A stretch of 64,000 bases of DNA. Origin: Tubulanus polymorphus. Its lineage: Eukaryota > Nemertea > Palaeonemertea > Tubulaniformes > Tubulanidae. The stretch lies in contig NC_134029.1 in the NCBI RefSeq assembly GCF_964204645.1, forward strand, positions 12,018,850 to 12,082,849, read 5' to 3'. Positions 34,701-46,824 of the stretch are shown in pieces; positions within the stretch are counted from its first letter, which is position 1; every line of letters begins with the position of its first letter. Under the pieces are notes generated by a model. The model saw only the letters and a list, made by a program, of their open reading frames with translations. It ran no database searches and was not told the DNA's origin. The translations under genes and the position numbers were made by a program.

Positions 34701-35555
34701 TTTATGTTTAACACTATTCTCTGGATCATATTATTCTAAGGGTCATTTTTATATAAGCATCTCGTTTAAACTGACTGTGGTTTTTGAAAATAACATATAT
34801 TGAGAATGACTATTCTGCGAGTCATTCTACACAATGTGTCGTTGCATATTCTTCTCAAATAAAGTGACTCCGGTTATGGTAATTAATATTTGCACACTTG
34901 ACTGAGATTCAATCTATCGTAGGAGCCATTTTTATACTCATCTGAAATAGACTGACTTTGATTTTGAAGATAAATATTTATACACTATTCTGAAATTAAT
35001 TCTATGGTAGGACACATCCTTATAATTATCTCAAATAGACTGACTTTGGTTTTTGGTGACTAATATTCGCACACTTTACTGAGATTAAATCTATAGGAGG
35101 AGTAGCTTTTACATTCATCTCAAATAGACTGTTTTCTTTAAAGGTTGTAACTTATACACTATAATTGAATTCATTCTATGGTAGGACACATTCTTATACT
35201 TATCTTCTTACACCTATCTCAAATAGGTCTAGATTTACTTTGGTTTTTGATGATCAATATTTATACACTACAGCTACAGTTTATCTCAAATAGACTGGTT
35301 TTTTTTGGATTAATATTTATACAGTAATACTGTATAGTATTTTTCATACTGTATGAAAAAGACTTAGGAGTCGTTTTAACACTTATCACAAACAGACTGA
35401 CTTAGGTATTTGAAGATACCATGGCACGCTTTATTGTGAATTATTCTACACAGAGGTCGTTTTTCTACAATCATCTCCTTTGAGATGACTCTGGTTCTTG
35501 AAGATTTATGTTTAACACTATTCTCTGAATCATATTATTCTAAGGCTCATTTTTA
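31771..35555. repeat. Diverged flank of the satellite field, with a ~1.93-kb tandem duplication
   Basis: Degenerate versions of the core satellite words (CTATAGTAGGAGT, TCTCAAATAGACTGAC, TTTGGTTTTTGATGA, ATATTTATACACTA) are interspersed with other sequence. A large direct duplication is obvious. AGTAGGGGTCAGTTGATTAA is at 31911 and 33843. ACTGCCAGTCGTTCTACATT is near 32090 and 34020. CAAAAGCCAGGG is near 32170 and 34104. The offset is about 1.93 kb throughout. A third partial copy (ACTTAGGTATTTGAAGATAC) begins near 35400. No gene. Confidence 0.85.
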
Positions 35556-36028
35556 GGCCAGCCGTAGGCTGAGCCTATTACTATACAAATGGAGCGAATT
35601 TAAATGACATGGTTTCCACACAAAAGGCTCTTTTGCTTGCCAAGTGAGGGCATATTCGAACAAATCACGTATTTAAGCGTAATCCATTCTCGGAATCGTA
35701 GCGAGCAGAATTTTGAAATAGGCTTTCATAATATTTTCTGCATTTTTCACGAAAATAAAATCGGGAAAATTTCAATTTTTATCAGCCAATCAGGAAGTTG
35801 TGCCTTCCCTGTGATTGGTTTATCTAAAAATATCAGCAGCTGTTCACGTGAATTATCGTGATTTCATTACTGGCGCTTTTGCGCATGACATCATGTATCA
35901 ACACGCGACAATACTTCCGCGTTCGCTTCGTGTTCGCTGATTGGCCCATTTACTGGGAAATTCCACAGAAGCCTAATGTGGTTTGTTACAAGCGCTGTGA
36001 TTGGCCCGACCCGATTCTGGCACGGCTT

Positions 36029-36049
36029 TAGCTTAGTGGGTTCGAATCC
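36029..36049 (+). other. tRNA-type A box and B box fused back to back
   Basis: TAGCTTAGTGG (36029-36039) fits the polymerase III A box and GGTTCGAATCC (36039-36049) fits the B box. They share one G, whereas a tRNA gene separates them by 30-40 bases. This looks like a tRNA-derived segment that lost the interval by deletion; a working promoter is doubtful. Confidence 0.45.
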
Positions 36050-36859
36050 CTTGACGGGAGAAGATGATGGATCCTATCGATGCTATCAAGAAATAAGTTT
36101 CCCGGTTGGGCAGCTGTGGATATCTACCGAAAGTGTTGCGGTTCGATATTTCGAGGTTTCTTTGAATTTTGGAGTGATATCGAAATCCGGTAAACACCGG
36201 CGGTAGATTGTGTTGAAAACCCATTGCTTGATATTTGTACTACTTAATCAACGAAAAGCGTCGGGGCCGCGCCAGGAGTTTTCGCGATTCAAGTAGCTCA
36301 ATAGCCTACTTCTTCGTGTTCGTCCACCTCCGCAATTTTCACTCCGCCGATCTCTGACACGGCTCTGTCGCCGTCGGCGCTGTGATTGCACTATTCGTAC
36401 CACCAAAAAAATTTTTTATTTCTATATCAGGGAGGTCTGGAGAATAAAAAAGTCAAAATTTGGATATCACATAGGCCTGATTTCATCGAATAAGTCGACC
36501 ATGGTCGTTACGTTTCCGTACTAATTACCACCTATAACCGTCTGAACAATTTTGTCACAACCAACATTTCGTTTACAGAAATCAGGTGTTCACGTGAACC
36601 CGCGGTATCGTCTATTGTTTTACTTCCGGGTTTTATTTTAAGATTTAAAATTGTATTTGAAGATCGATTTCTATGAAATCTTTAGTTGATTTGGTGTTTG
36701 GGAGGAATTTTTATTTGCTCTACAGAAAATTCATCCTTGACAATTGCGCAAGGTTCGCAAAAAATTGCTTTTCCCAAATCGAGTGTATGAACTTGATATG
36801 CTAATTAGCCATGTGCTCGAATTGCAAATTCAATCAAATTTTATTCTGCCAAAAAAAAT

Positions 36860-37811
36860 GTTAAATCCAATTCGCTTTCCGAGAGTTAATGGTATGCTGC
36901 ATGGAACAAAGTTGTTTTGAGATGGGTCTTGAAGCAATTGAGTCGAGAGATAACCATCTAGATAGTTCGTGAGAGTTCCAAAGTTTTGAAGACGCTTCAA
37001 GGTAATGTCTTGATATTTGGTTTATACGTGTATCTACCCTAGACACATCTTCAGGCCAAAAACTGGCCCTGTCAGATTCAAGATGGCCGACTGGCAGCCA
37101 TTGTTGTTCGCCAAAATCAGCACTTTTTACACATTTTAGAAGTTTTCGAGGGAAATTTGAAGACACTTTTATCAATAACCTTGATCATTCGTATATATTT
37201 GTATCCCCCAAGGGCCCATCGGCATGAGAAAAATTGGGTCGATCGGACTCAAGATGGCCGTCCTGTGACCTTTTTTGTTCCCAAAAATGTTAATTTTGGC
37301 CTGAATTCTGAGTCCTGTAGCTTTCTAATGGTGTGCCATTTTTCATTGCAATTTGTAATGGGTATTCTTTGGAAAAGGATCTTTTATATCCGAGAGGGTA
37401 TTTTTGACCAGGCAATTATGACGCAATTGGCGGCCATCTTGGGGTCATCAGTACTCATTCGTAGGTGGAAAAAAAGTTTAGCCACATCATTTTGATACTT
37501 AAGCATATTTTGCTACCATAATTAATTGGAAAGTTGTAGCTCATGACATGTTCTATGATTGAGGTGAGTTTCAAGCTCATTGGTTTTTGTTTATGGCCAC
37601 CAGGGGGCGTTGAACAATACAATAACTTAGTATTTCTATATTACATTCGTACCTATGCATATTTTGCTACCACAATCAATTTGAAAGTTGTAGCTCATGA
37701 CATGGTCTATTATCTTGGTGAGTTTCAAGCTCATTGGTTTTTGTATATGGCCACCAGGGGCGTTGAACAATACAATAACTTCGTATTTCTATATTACATT
37801 CGCTCCTGCTG
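36860..37811. mobile_element. Second copy of the 5' module plus ~180-bp repeat element
   Basis: From about 36975 it follows the 15205-16460 copy closely (TTTTGAAGACGCTTCAAGG, CAAGATGGCCGACTGGCAGC, TTGGGTCGATCGGACTCAAG, then about two units with GGCCACCAGGGGGCGTTGAA). The C-run is only CCCCC here, against 15 C in the first copy. Confidence 0.75.
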
Positions 37812-37965
37812 TCTGTGTTAACACACGATTGTACTATGTAAATGACATTGAGCAGGGAGTGTATATTGATAAATATAAGTGTATATTGATAAATATAACC
37901 CACAGATTACATCATTTATAAAAAACAAATCTGACAGGCTGGCCATTGTGCCCCTTGGGGCTCTT

Positions 37966-40900
37966 GTTTTATATAATCATTTCAATTGAATTGTGGTTTT
38001 TGGTAATCAATATTCGCACACTTTACTGAGATTCAATCTTAGGAGTAGTTTTTATAGTACACTATAATTGAATTCATTCTATGCTAGGACACGTTCTCAT
38101 ACATATCTCAAATAGGTCTAGATTGACTTCGGTTTTTGATGATTGATACTTATACAGCATGAAAAAGACTTAATCGATAGGAGTCGTTTTTACATTTATC
38201 TCAAATACACTGACATTGGTTCTAAAGATAAATATTTATACACAATACTGAAATTAATTAATTCTATGATTGGACACATTCTTATACTAATCTCAAATAG
38301 ATTGTTTTTTAAAGATTATAACTATGACTGGTTATTAAAAATAACGTTTATACACTATAAAAATGGCTTAATGTATAGTAGGAGTCGTTTCTATACTCAT
38401 CTCAAATAAACTGACCGTTGGTTTTTGATAACTGATATTTATACACTATAAAAAGCTTAATCTATGATATGAGTCGTTTCTATACTCATGTCAAATACAC
38501 TGATTTGGTTTTTTATGACAAATAGTTATACACTATAATAAGGCTTAATCTATAGTAGGAGTTGTTTCTATACTCACCTGAAATAAACTGACTTTAGTTT
38601 TTGATGACTAATAGACACAATAAAGAGGCTTAATCTATAGTAGTAGTTGTTTCTATACTCATCTTAAATAAACTGACTGTTGGTTTTTGATAATTAGTAT
38701 TCATACTCTATACAAAAGACTTAATCTATGGAAGGAGTCGTTTCTATACTTATCTCAAATAAAGTGACTGTTGGTTTTTGATAACTAATACTTATATACT
38801 ATAAAAAGGCTTAATCTATAGTAGGAGTTGTTTCTATACTCATCTTAAATAAACTGACTGTTGGTTTTTGATAATTAATATTCAACACTGTAATCAAGCT
38901 TAATCTATAGTAGGAGTTGTTTTTATACTCATCTCAAATAAACTGACTTTAGTTTTTGATGACTAATAGACACAATGAAAAAGCTTACTCTATAGTAGGA
39001 GTCTTTCCATACTAATCTCAAATAAACTGACTTTTGGTTTTTGATGACTAATAGACACAAGAAAGAGGCTTAATCTATAGGAGTAGTTGTTTCTATTCTC
39101 ATCTCAAATAAACTGACTGTTGGTTTTCGATAATTAATATTTATATGCTATAAAAAAGCTTAATCCATAGTTGGAGTCGTTTCTATACTCATCTCAAATA
39201 GACTGATTTTGGTTTTTGATAATTAATACTTATACACCATAAAAAGACTTAATCTATAGTAGGAGTTGTTTCTATACTCATCTTAAATAAACTGACTTGG
39301 TTTTTGATAATTGATATTCAACACTATAATCAAGCTTAATCTATAGAAGGAGTCGTTTCTATACTCATCTCAAATAAACTGACTATAGTTTTTGATGACT
39401 AATAGACACAATGAAAAAGCTTACTCTATAGTAGGATTTGTTTCTATACTAATCTCAAATAAACTGACATTTGGTTTTTTGATGTCAAATAGACACAATA
39501 AAGAGGCTTAATCTATAGGAGTAATTGTTTCTATTCTCATCTCAAATAAACTGACTATTTGTTTTCGATAATTAATATTTATACACTATAAAAAAAGCTT
39601 AATCTATGGAAAGAGTCGTTCCTATACTCATGTCATATACACTGATTTGGTTTTTGATGACAAATAGTAATACACTATAAAAAGGCTTTATCTATAGTAG
39701 GAGTTGTTTCTATACATAGGCCTATCTCAAATAAACTGATTGCTGGTTTTGATAACTAATATTTGTTCACTATAAAAAAGCCTAATCTATAGTAGGAGTC
39801 ATTTCTATACTCATCTCAAAAAGACTGATTTTGTTTTTTGATAATTTATACTTATACGCTATTAAAAGATTTAATCTATAGTAGGAGTTGTTTCTATACT
39901 CATCTCAAATAAACCGACTATGGCTTTTTATAATTAATACTTACACTATAAAAAGGCTTTATCTATAGTAGGAGTTGTTTCTATACATATCTCAAATAAA
40001 CTTACTGCTGGTTTTGATAACTAATATTTATACACTATAAAAAAGCTTAATCTATAGTAGGAGTCATTTCTATACTCATCTCAAATAGACTGATTTTGGT
40101 TTTTGATAATTAATACTTATACACTATTAAAAGACTTAATCTATAGTAGGAGTTGTTTCTATACTCATCTCAAATAAACTGACTATGGCTTTTTATAATT
40201 AATACTTATACACTATAAAAAAGGCTTTATCTATAGTAGGAGTTGTTTCTATACATATCTCAAATAAACTGACTGCTGGTTTTGATAACTAATATTTATA
40301 CACTATAAAAAAGCTTAATCTATAGTAGGAGTCATTTCTATACTCATCTCAAAAAGACTGATTTTGTTTTTTGATAATTTATACTTATACGCTATTAAAA
40401 GATTTAATCTATAGTAGGAGTTGTTTCTATACTCATCTCAAATAAACCGACTATGGCTTTTTATGATTAATACTTACACTATAAAAAGGCTTTATCTATA
40501 GTAGGTGTTGTTTCTATACATATCTCAAATAAACTTACTGCTGGTTTTGATAACTAATATTTATACACTATAAAAAAGCTTAATCTATAGTAGGAGTCAT
40601 TTCTATACTCATCTCAAATAGACTGATTTTGGTTTTTGATAATTAATACTTATACACTATTAAAAGACTTAATCTATAGTAGGAGTTGTTTCTATACTCA
40701 TCTCAAATAAACTGACTATGGCTTTTTATAATTAATACTTATACACTATAAAAAAGGCTTTATCTATAGTAGGAGTTGTTTCTATACATATCTCAAATAA
40801 ACTGACTGCTGGTTTTGATAACTAATATTTATACACTATAAAAAAGCTTAATCTATAGAAGGAGTCGTTTCTATACTCATCTCAAATAGACTGATTTTGT

Positions 40901-41076
40901 TTTTTGATAATTTATACTTATACGCTATTAAAAGATTTAATCTATAGTAGGAGTTGTTTCTATACTCATCTCAAATAAACCGACTATGGCTTTTTATAAT
41001 TAATACTTACACTATAAAAAGGCTTTATCTATAGTAGGAGTTGTTTCTATACATATCTCAAATAAACTGACTGCTT
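37966..41076 (+). repeat. Core satellite array, ~88-bp monomer, forward block 1
   Basis: Monomers read CTTAATCTATAGTAGGAG, TTGTTTCTATACTCATCTC, AAATAAACTGACTG, TTGGTTTTTGATAATTAAT, ATTTATACACTATAAAAAG. About 35 copies. Between about 39684 and 41020 three monomer types alternate as a higher-order unit: the landmark GGCTTTATCTATAGTAGG recurs at 39684, 39953, 40223, 40487, 40755 and 41020, i.e. every 264-270 bp. No coding content. Confidence 0.93.
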
Positions 41077-42192
41077 TTAATTGTGTCTATTAGTCATCAA
41101 AAACTATAGTCAGTTTATTTGAGATGAGTATAGAAACGACTCCTTCTATAGATTAAGCTTGATTATAGTGTTGAATATTAATTATCAAAAACCAGCAGTC
41201 AGTTTATTTAAGATGAGTATAGAAACAACTCCTACTATAGATTAAGTCTTTTTATGGTGTATAAGTATTAATTTTCAAAAACCAAAATCAGTCTATTTGA
41301 GATGAGTATAGAAACGACTCCTACTATAGATTAAGCTTTTTTATAGTGTATAAATATTAGTTATCAAAACCAGCAGTCAGTTTATTTGAGATATGTATAG
41401 AAACAACTCCTACTATAGATAAAGCCTTTTTAATGGTGTATAAGTATTAATTATAAAAAGCCATAGTCAGTTTATTTGAGATGAGTATAGAAACAACTCC
41501 TACTATAGATTAAGTCTTTTAATAGTGTATAAGTATTAATTATCAAAAACCAAAATCAGTCTATTTGAGATCAGAATAGAAATGACTCCTACTATAGATT
41601 AAGCTTTTTTATAGTGTATAAATATTAGTTATCAAAACCAGCAGTCAGTTTATTTGAGATATGTATAGAAACAACTTCTACTATAGATTAAGCCTTTTTA
41701 TAGTGTATTACTATTTGTCATCAAAAACCAAATCCGTGTATTTTACATGAGTATAGGAATGACTCTTTCTATAGATTAAGCTTTTTTTATAGTGTATATA
41801 TATTAATTTTTGAAAACCAACAGTCAGTTTATTTGAGATGTAAGCTTTTTCATTGTGTCTATTAGTCATCAAAAACTGAAGTCAGTTTATTTGTGATGAG
41901 TATAGAAACAACTTCTATAGATTAAGCTTATGATAGTGATGAATATTAATTATCAAAAACCAACAGTCAGTTTATTTAAGATGAGTATAGAAACAACTCC
42001 TACTTTAGATTAATTCTTTTTATGGTGTATAACTATTAATTATCAAAAACCTAAATCAGTCAATTTGAGATGAGTATAGAAACAACTCTTACTATAGATT
42101 AAGCTTTTTTAAAGTGTATAAATATTAGTTATCAAAACCAGTAGTCAGTTTATTTGAGATATGTAGATAGATAGATTAAGCCTTTTTATAGT
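41077..42192 (-). repeat. Core satellite, inverted block (left of the BEL element)
   Basis: At about 41076 the monomers switch to the reverse complement (GAGATGAGTATAGAAACGAC, TCCTTCTATAGATTAAGC). The first inverted monomers match the complement of those near 39300-39410, including the rarer ATTCAACACTATAATCAAGC variant, so this is an inverted duplicate of array material rather than random sequence. Confidence 0.9.
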
Positions 42193-42472
42193 TGTCAATA
42201 CCTTTTCTCCAGAAAGAAGTGACTAGCAGTACGACTCGGTGTTGACATTAAAGTAGTTTATTCTCAAAAGTGACTCCCTCTACCCTTTACATATCAATAT
42301 ATATAGTGAAATATCACATGATGTGTACTGAGCATGACGTACAGATGTAATGCAGTTTAATACAGTTTAATACAGTTGAACACAGTTGAATACACGTTAC
42401 TGCAGAACAAGTTACTGCTCTAGTGAGCAGTATTCTATAGTTGATATGAATGTATGTATAACCATTCCAATA
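42193..42472 (-). repeat. 3' LTR of the BEL/Pao element
   Basis: 280 bp. On the plus strand it begins TGTCAATACCTTTTCTCC and ends CCATTCCAATA. Compared with the other LTR it has C for T in CCTTTTCTCC, G for A in ATACAGTTTAATACAG, and G for A in GATATGAATG. The purine-rich tract GGGCGGGAGTA lies next to it on the sense strand (42473-42484), where the polypurine tract is expected. Confidence 0.93.
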
Positions 42473-42630
42473 TACTCCCGCCCGGCGTAAGCGTGATTAA
42501 AGTACGCATATAAATTTGAAAGAGTTATCAATATATACACGATTTTAAACTACTATCCCATATTCATTAATACAAAATTTGAAAGTACACATTGTTCATT
42601 AATACAAAATTTTAAAGTACACATTATTCA

Positions 42631-44565
42631 TTAATACAAATTGTCGGATTGCTCCACCGCCGCGATGGCGGTGATCTTCTCCTCTGCTGCAACGGCAGCA
42701 GCTCTTTTCGGTCGCACATTCGCTTCTCCCGCTGTTTTTGTAGCCGAATATTTCGATACGGATGCAAAATCGGTTGACGCATAAACTTCGAGAGGGTACA
42801 GTTTCGGCAACGCTCTATTCGTGTGACCTCTCGCGGTTTTTAACGAAACATTGCGTACTTTTCCGTCCTTTCCACGATGTAATTCCGTAATTACGCCAAG
42901 TCGCCATTTCAATCGTGGCCCATCATCGTGAATTTGAACGACCGAACCTTTTTTCACTAATTCCGTATCAACTCCCTTACATTTCTGATATTCGCACAAA
43001 TTTAACAAGTATTCACCTTTCCAGCGTCTCTTATATTCACTGAGGAGCAAGGAAATATATTTCATCCTACGTGTTAACAATTCGCGAGTGACACAAAAGT
43101 TCGGATCATTCAACTCATAATCTCGCACACTAGGTTGAGGTAACCCGGTTATCCGGTGACCGAACATTAACATGGATGGCGTCAAAGCTTCGAAATCTGA
43201 AACATCTGAAGTTAGATAGGTCAACGGCCTATCATTTAAATGAGATTCAACTTCAATTAAAAAAGTATTTAACTCATCATAGGTAAGTAGAGCTCTACCG
43301 AGTACTTTTTTTGTTATATTTTTCACCAACCCAATCAATCGTTCGTAAAACCCCCCTTGCCAGGGGGCCCTCTTAGCTATGAATTGCCATTTCACCCTGT
43401 TCACGGATAGATAGTCCGTTACTTCAACCGATGAAATAATTTCATCTATAATTTTATTCGCCGATGTAAACGTTGTTGCGTTATCAGAAACACAAGTCCT
43501 CGGCAAACCTCTACGACCTGCAAACCTACGTAACGCTAACAAAAAACAATCGGGAGTTAAATCCCGAACTAGCTCTAAATGCACTGCTCTACTGACCGCA
43601 CATGTAAATAAACAAACGTGGCATTTAGAGGTTTCGCCACCAGATCCCTTAATCACAAGTGGACCTAAATAATCAATACCAGTATGGTGAAAGACTGGAA
43701 CCTCTGAAACTCTGATACCAGGTAGTGAAGGAGGTAACGGTAAGAAAAAGGGTCTACCTTGCACACGTTTGCACTTACAGCATGATTTTAGTAGGTCCTT
43801 TACTCTTTGACGGATACTCGGTATCCAATATTTACATCGAATATCGGCAACAGTAGCATTAACGCCTTGATGCATTATTCTGAAATGTGATCGACGAATC
43901 ACCAAATTGACATACTGGTGATATTTTGGAAGCAGTATTGGTCGTTTAGCCAAATCGTCCAAATCTTCATTCTCTAACCGACCATTCGAATGAATCAAGC
44001 CATCATTACCAATAAACAACTGTAAATCTTTTATCAACCTGTCAACAACCGGAGCTCTAAATGACTTGTCACCCGACAATCGCGCAAACACCAGAGGATA
44101 TTCTGATCTTTGAATACACAATAACCACACTTTCTCAGAATTGTTTAGATCATCAGCCGAAATACTGTCAAAGTTTCTATCAGAAACTTTTACCTTACAA
44201 TTATTTATGAAACGAAGTACTAAGGTAGTCATTCTGAACAACTTAGTTAATGACGAGAAACCATCTGCATCTACTACTTTCGAAATGCCGACAGGTTCAC
44301 TTTTTTCAAGTGAAACATATTGTACACATGTAGATGTATTTATGTGTATAATCGGAATTTGATTTATTCGATCTGCGATGTCAATTGGACCGCACAACCA
44401 CTGCCCGTTAGAAAATAGGCATTGTGCAGATACGCCTCTAGTCAATAAATCAGCTGGATTTCTATCACCATTACAAAATTGCCACTTATCAAAGTCACAA
44501 ATAGATTTTATAGCACGAATTCTATTGGCAACAAATTCTGGTAATTTTTTATCACTTCTCAGCAA
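42631..44565 (-). pseudogene. BEL/Pao pol: end of RNase H, integrase and C-terminal domain
   Basis: A 644-codon frame starts with RSDKKLPEFVANRIRAIKS (linker after RNase H). The integrase zinc finger HFRIMHQGV ... CCKC (H-x4-H-x29-C-x2-C) comes next. The catalytic triad lies in FHHTGIDYLGPL (D), CVSDNATTF (D) and QGGFYERLIGLVK (E). The C-terminal domain (YKRRWKGEYLLNL, LKWRLGVITELHRG) has the usual BEL order. Integrase joins the cDNA to host DNA. The upstream border is a frameshift: LSWLRSDK-like sequence has lost one base, giving LSC-stop in the preceding frame. The integrase frame itself is intact with its triad. Confidence 0.92.
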
Positions 44566-45271
44566 CTCAACACAATCTGACTATCCGAATGATATTGCGT
44601 TTCGATTACAGGATACGATTGTTTTAATTCATCACAAATATATTGCCCTAATTTAGCGCCTAACATCGCGGCCATGAGTTCTAAGCGTGGAATTATGACC
44701 TGCTTCAACGGGGCTACACGGCCACGACTCAATATGAATTGAATCTTACCCCCTTGATCAAGATAAGCCACAGCGCCATAAGCCGGCTGACCGGCATCGA
44801 CAAAAACATGTAATTTTACCGGTAAATTGGTATCGAATCCATACCATCTTGGTACGTGCATATTTCTGATCGCATAATTCAGATCTGATACTATTCTTTG
44901 CCACAGCAGACCAAATTTCTCTGGTACTGGTGTATCCCAATCATATGATTCTCTCCACAATGTTTGAGTTAATATTTTCCCCCTAATAGAAATTGGTAAT
45001 ATAAGACCTAACGGATCATAAATCTTGGCTAAATTTTGAACAATAGTCCGTTTCGTAGTACCAGAGAATTCGTCTAATATAACCTTTTCTTTGAAGGTGA
45101 ATCTTGCTCAATACTCCAATTCAATCCTAAGACATTCACATGATTTGAATATTCCAATACTTTCTCAGATTCTGCCAATGAACGTACCTCTTCACTGTTT
45201 GAAGACCAGGACCTTAAATTCATTCCTGCTAGAGAAAAGATCTCTCTCGAAGACTTAAAATAATCTTAATC
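44559..45271 (-). pseudogene. BEL/Pao pol: RT connection and RNase H
   Basis: The sense strand reads NLAKIYDPLGLILPISIRGK, then WRESYDWDTP and HVFVDAGQPAYGAVAYL, the RNase H start with its first Asp. PRLELMAAMLGAKL (Glu) and HSDSQIVL (Asp) follow. The segment just downstream of RT (45272-45060) contains a short local duplication around TTATTTTAAG with stop codons and a second frame change near 45090. RNase H would remove the RNA strand during cDNA synthesis. The last codons before 44559 run into a stop caused by a one-base deletion. Confidence 0.85.
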
Positions 45272-46219
45272 TTAAAATAAGCTATTCTCCTCGGAATTGC
45301 ATGATGTCAATATGTTATCTACGTAAATGTTTCGTAGAATATCGGAACTCGTTCGACAATTTTCAGTGACTACCTGATTCCGTAAATGATGTAAAATTGT
45401 GCAATTCAAAATAAATGGAGAACAGGTAGCACCAAATAATACTCGTTTGAAACGATAAGTTACTAGTTCAGAATCTGGATTTCCTGGCTCTCTAAACCAA
45501 ACGAATCTAGTTACATCCCTATCTTCAGGGTCGATGCCTATTTGGAGAAAGGCTTTTTCGATGTCCGCACAAAGACCAATCTCGTTCAATCTAAATCTCA
45601 ATAAGATACCTGTGAGATCGTTCTGTAGAGCTGGACCAGGTTCTAAACTATCGTTCAAACTAGGTGATCCAAAACTACAATCAAAAACAATTCGAATTGG
45701 AGTTGTATTCGATTGTCTGTACACAGGATGATGTGCCAAATAATGTACTCGTCTCGATGATGGATGTAGATCAACCACCGGAACAATCTCAATATAATCT
45801 CGTTTCAAATGCTCAACGATAATCTCCGAATAGATTTTAAGAATTTCCGGAGTTTTTGAAAGTTTCTTCAAAGTTGATTTAGTTCTATTTACAACAGCAC
45901 AATAATTAGCTGTTAACGTATCATGTTCAGTTTTCCAAGGTAATTTCACATTGTATCGACCGTCATTGTCTTTCCATATAAAATCACAAATGTACTTATC
46001 AACAAAACTCTCATCCGATAATTTTGCAATCCCAATTTCGTCACAATTCAAAGAAAATTCAGGGTATGACAAAACACTCATTATCGAAATTTTATCATTG
46101 GAAGTACCAGTCGGACCCGACACCAAATAACCAACACATGATTTTATAGCTACAGGACCTTGTTTTGATCTGATTATCTCAGAACTAACAAAATCGTAAT
46201 AATGATCGCTTCCAATCAA
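45272..46219 (-). pseudogene. BEL/Pao pol: reverse transcriptase
   Basis: The frame begins IGSDHYYDFV, the BEL segment at the end of the protease region. It runs through RRVHYLAHHPVYR and TPIRIVFDCS (palm start), LCADIEKAFLQIGI (motif A, first catalytic Asp), YRFKRVLFGATCSPFILN (motif B), and NIYVDNILTS (motif C). BEL polymerases normally have YVDD; here the second Asp is Asn (GAT AAC), which should abolish polymerisation. The start is out of frame with the protease piece because of a frameshift near 46245. Stop at 45272 after ENSLF. Confidence 0.92.
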
Positions 46220-46824
46220 AAGTTGAACTTCAAATTTGCACTCGAGTGAATTGGATTAGCCAAATTTAAATCTTTGAATTCAGGAATCTCAAGAAAACCA
46301 CCCATGTCTAATGGACGTGTAATCATCGGAACCACCAAAACAGATACTTCGATTAAATACGAATTCTCACACTCGATGCATATTCTTACGACATCCAAAG
46401 TTCTAACTTTCGAATTCTGTGATTCAAATGCACCTAAATCTAGTATTTCAGTCCTACTGGATTTCAAACCTAACTGACTCGCCATTTTGGCCGTCATAAA
46501 TGATCGCTGCGAGCCATCATCGAACAATGTATTACAGGACACAATAGAACCACTATACGGGTTCTCGATATTAACAACTGCAGTCTTCAACAGAACATTT
46601 CCGAAAGATTTACACAAACTAATATTCTGAGATGCCGTTTGTGTCTCAATGTGATCATCACTTTGTATTAAAGACTCTGTTTCAAAAATCGGAACCGATG
46701 AAGACTGCGTTGTCACAGAATTTGTCATATTGCTTTTGATTCTATTTTGCTCATTGCCTATACCACGGTTTTGACCTTCCTCAACGGAAAAATTGACACC
46801 TCTAGAATTCGGAACAGAATAAGG
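46216..46824 (-). pseudogene. BEL/Pao pol: aspartic protease region
   Basis: In the same frame as gag but after a TGA at 46825-46827; CGA to TGA by CpG transition is the simplest origin. The sequence includes NTLFDDGSQRSFMTAKMASQ; the D-D-G-S stretch takes the place of the retropepsin active-site D-S/T-G in BEL elements. LVVPMITRPL and the EIPEFKDLNLANPI segment follow. It ends out of frame at 46216, where the true reading continues in the RT frame. Confidence 0.85.

Larger units (their letters stand above)
35556..37965. mobile_element. Composite element interrupting the satellite (left copy)
   Basis: It starts AGGCCAGCCGTAGGCTGAGC after TCATTTTT and ends GTGCCCCTTGGGGCTCTTGT, after which satellite sequence resumes (TTTATATAATCAT). 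An inverted relative with the same two ends lies at 52669-54079. Shared pieces include AATGGAGCGAATTTAAATGA and GATATGCTAATTAGCCATGTG. Each end has a short palindrome (AGCCgtaGGCT; GCCCCttGGGGC) and there is no clear target duplication, which would suit a Helitron-like element, but I cannot prove the class. A ~180-bp-unit element lies inside it at about 36860-37810. Confidence 0.7.

Noticed and set aside
35604-36206. Plus-strand frames within the composite element
   Set aside because: Composition and lack of any motif suggest chance frames; the region is repeat DNA shared in part with 53.6-54.1 kb.
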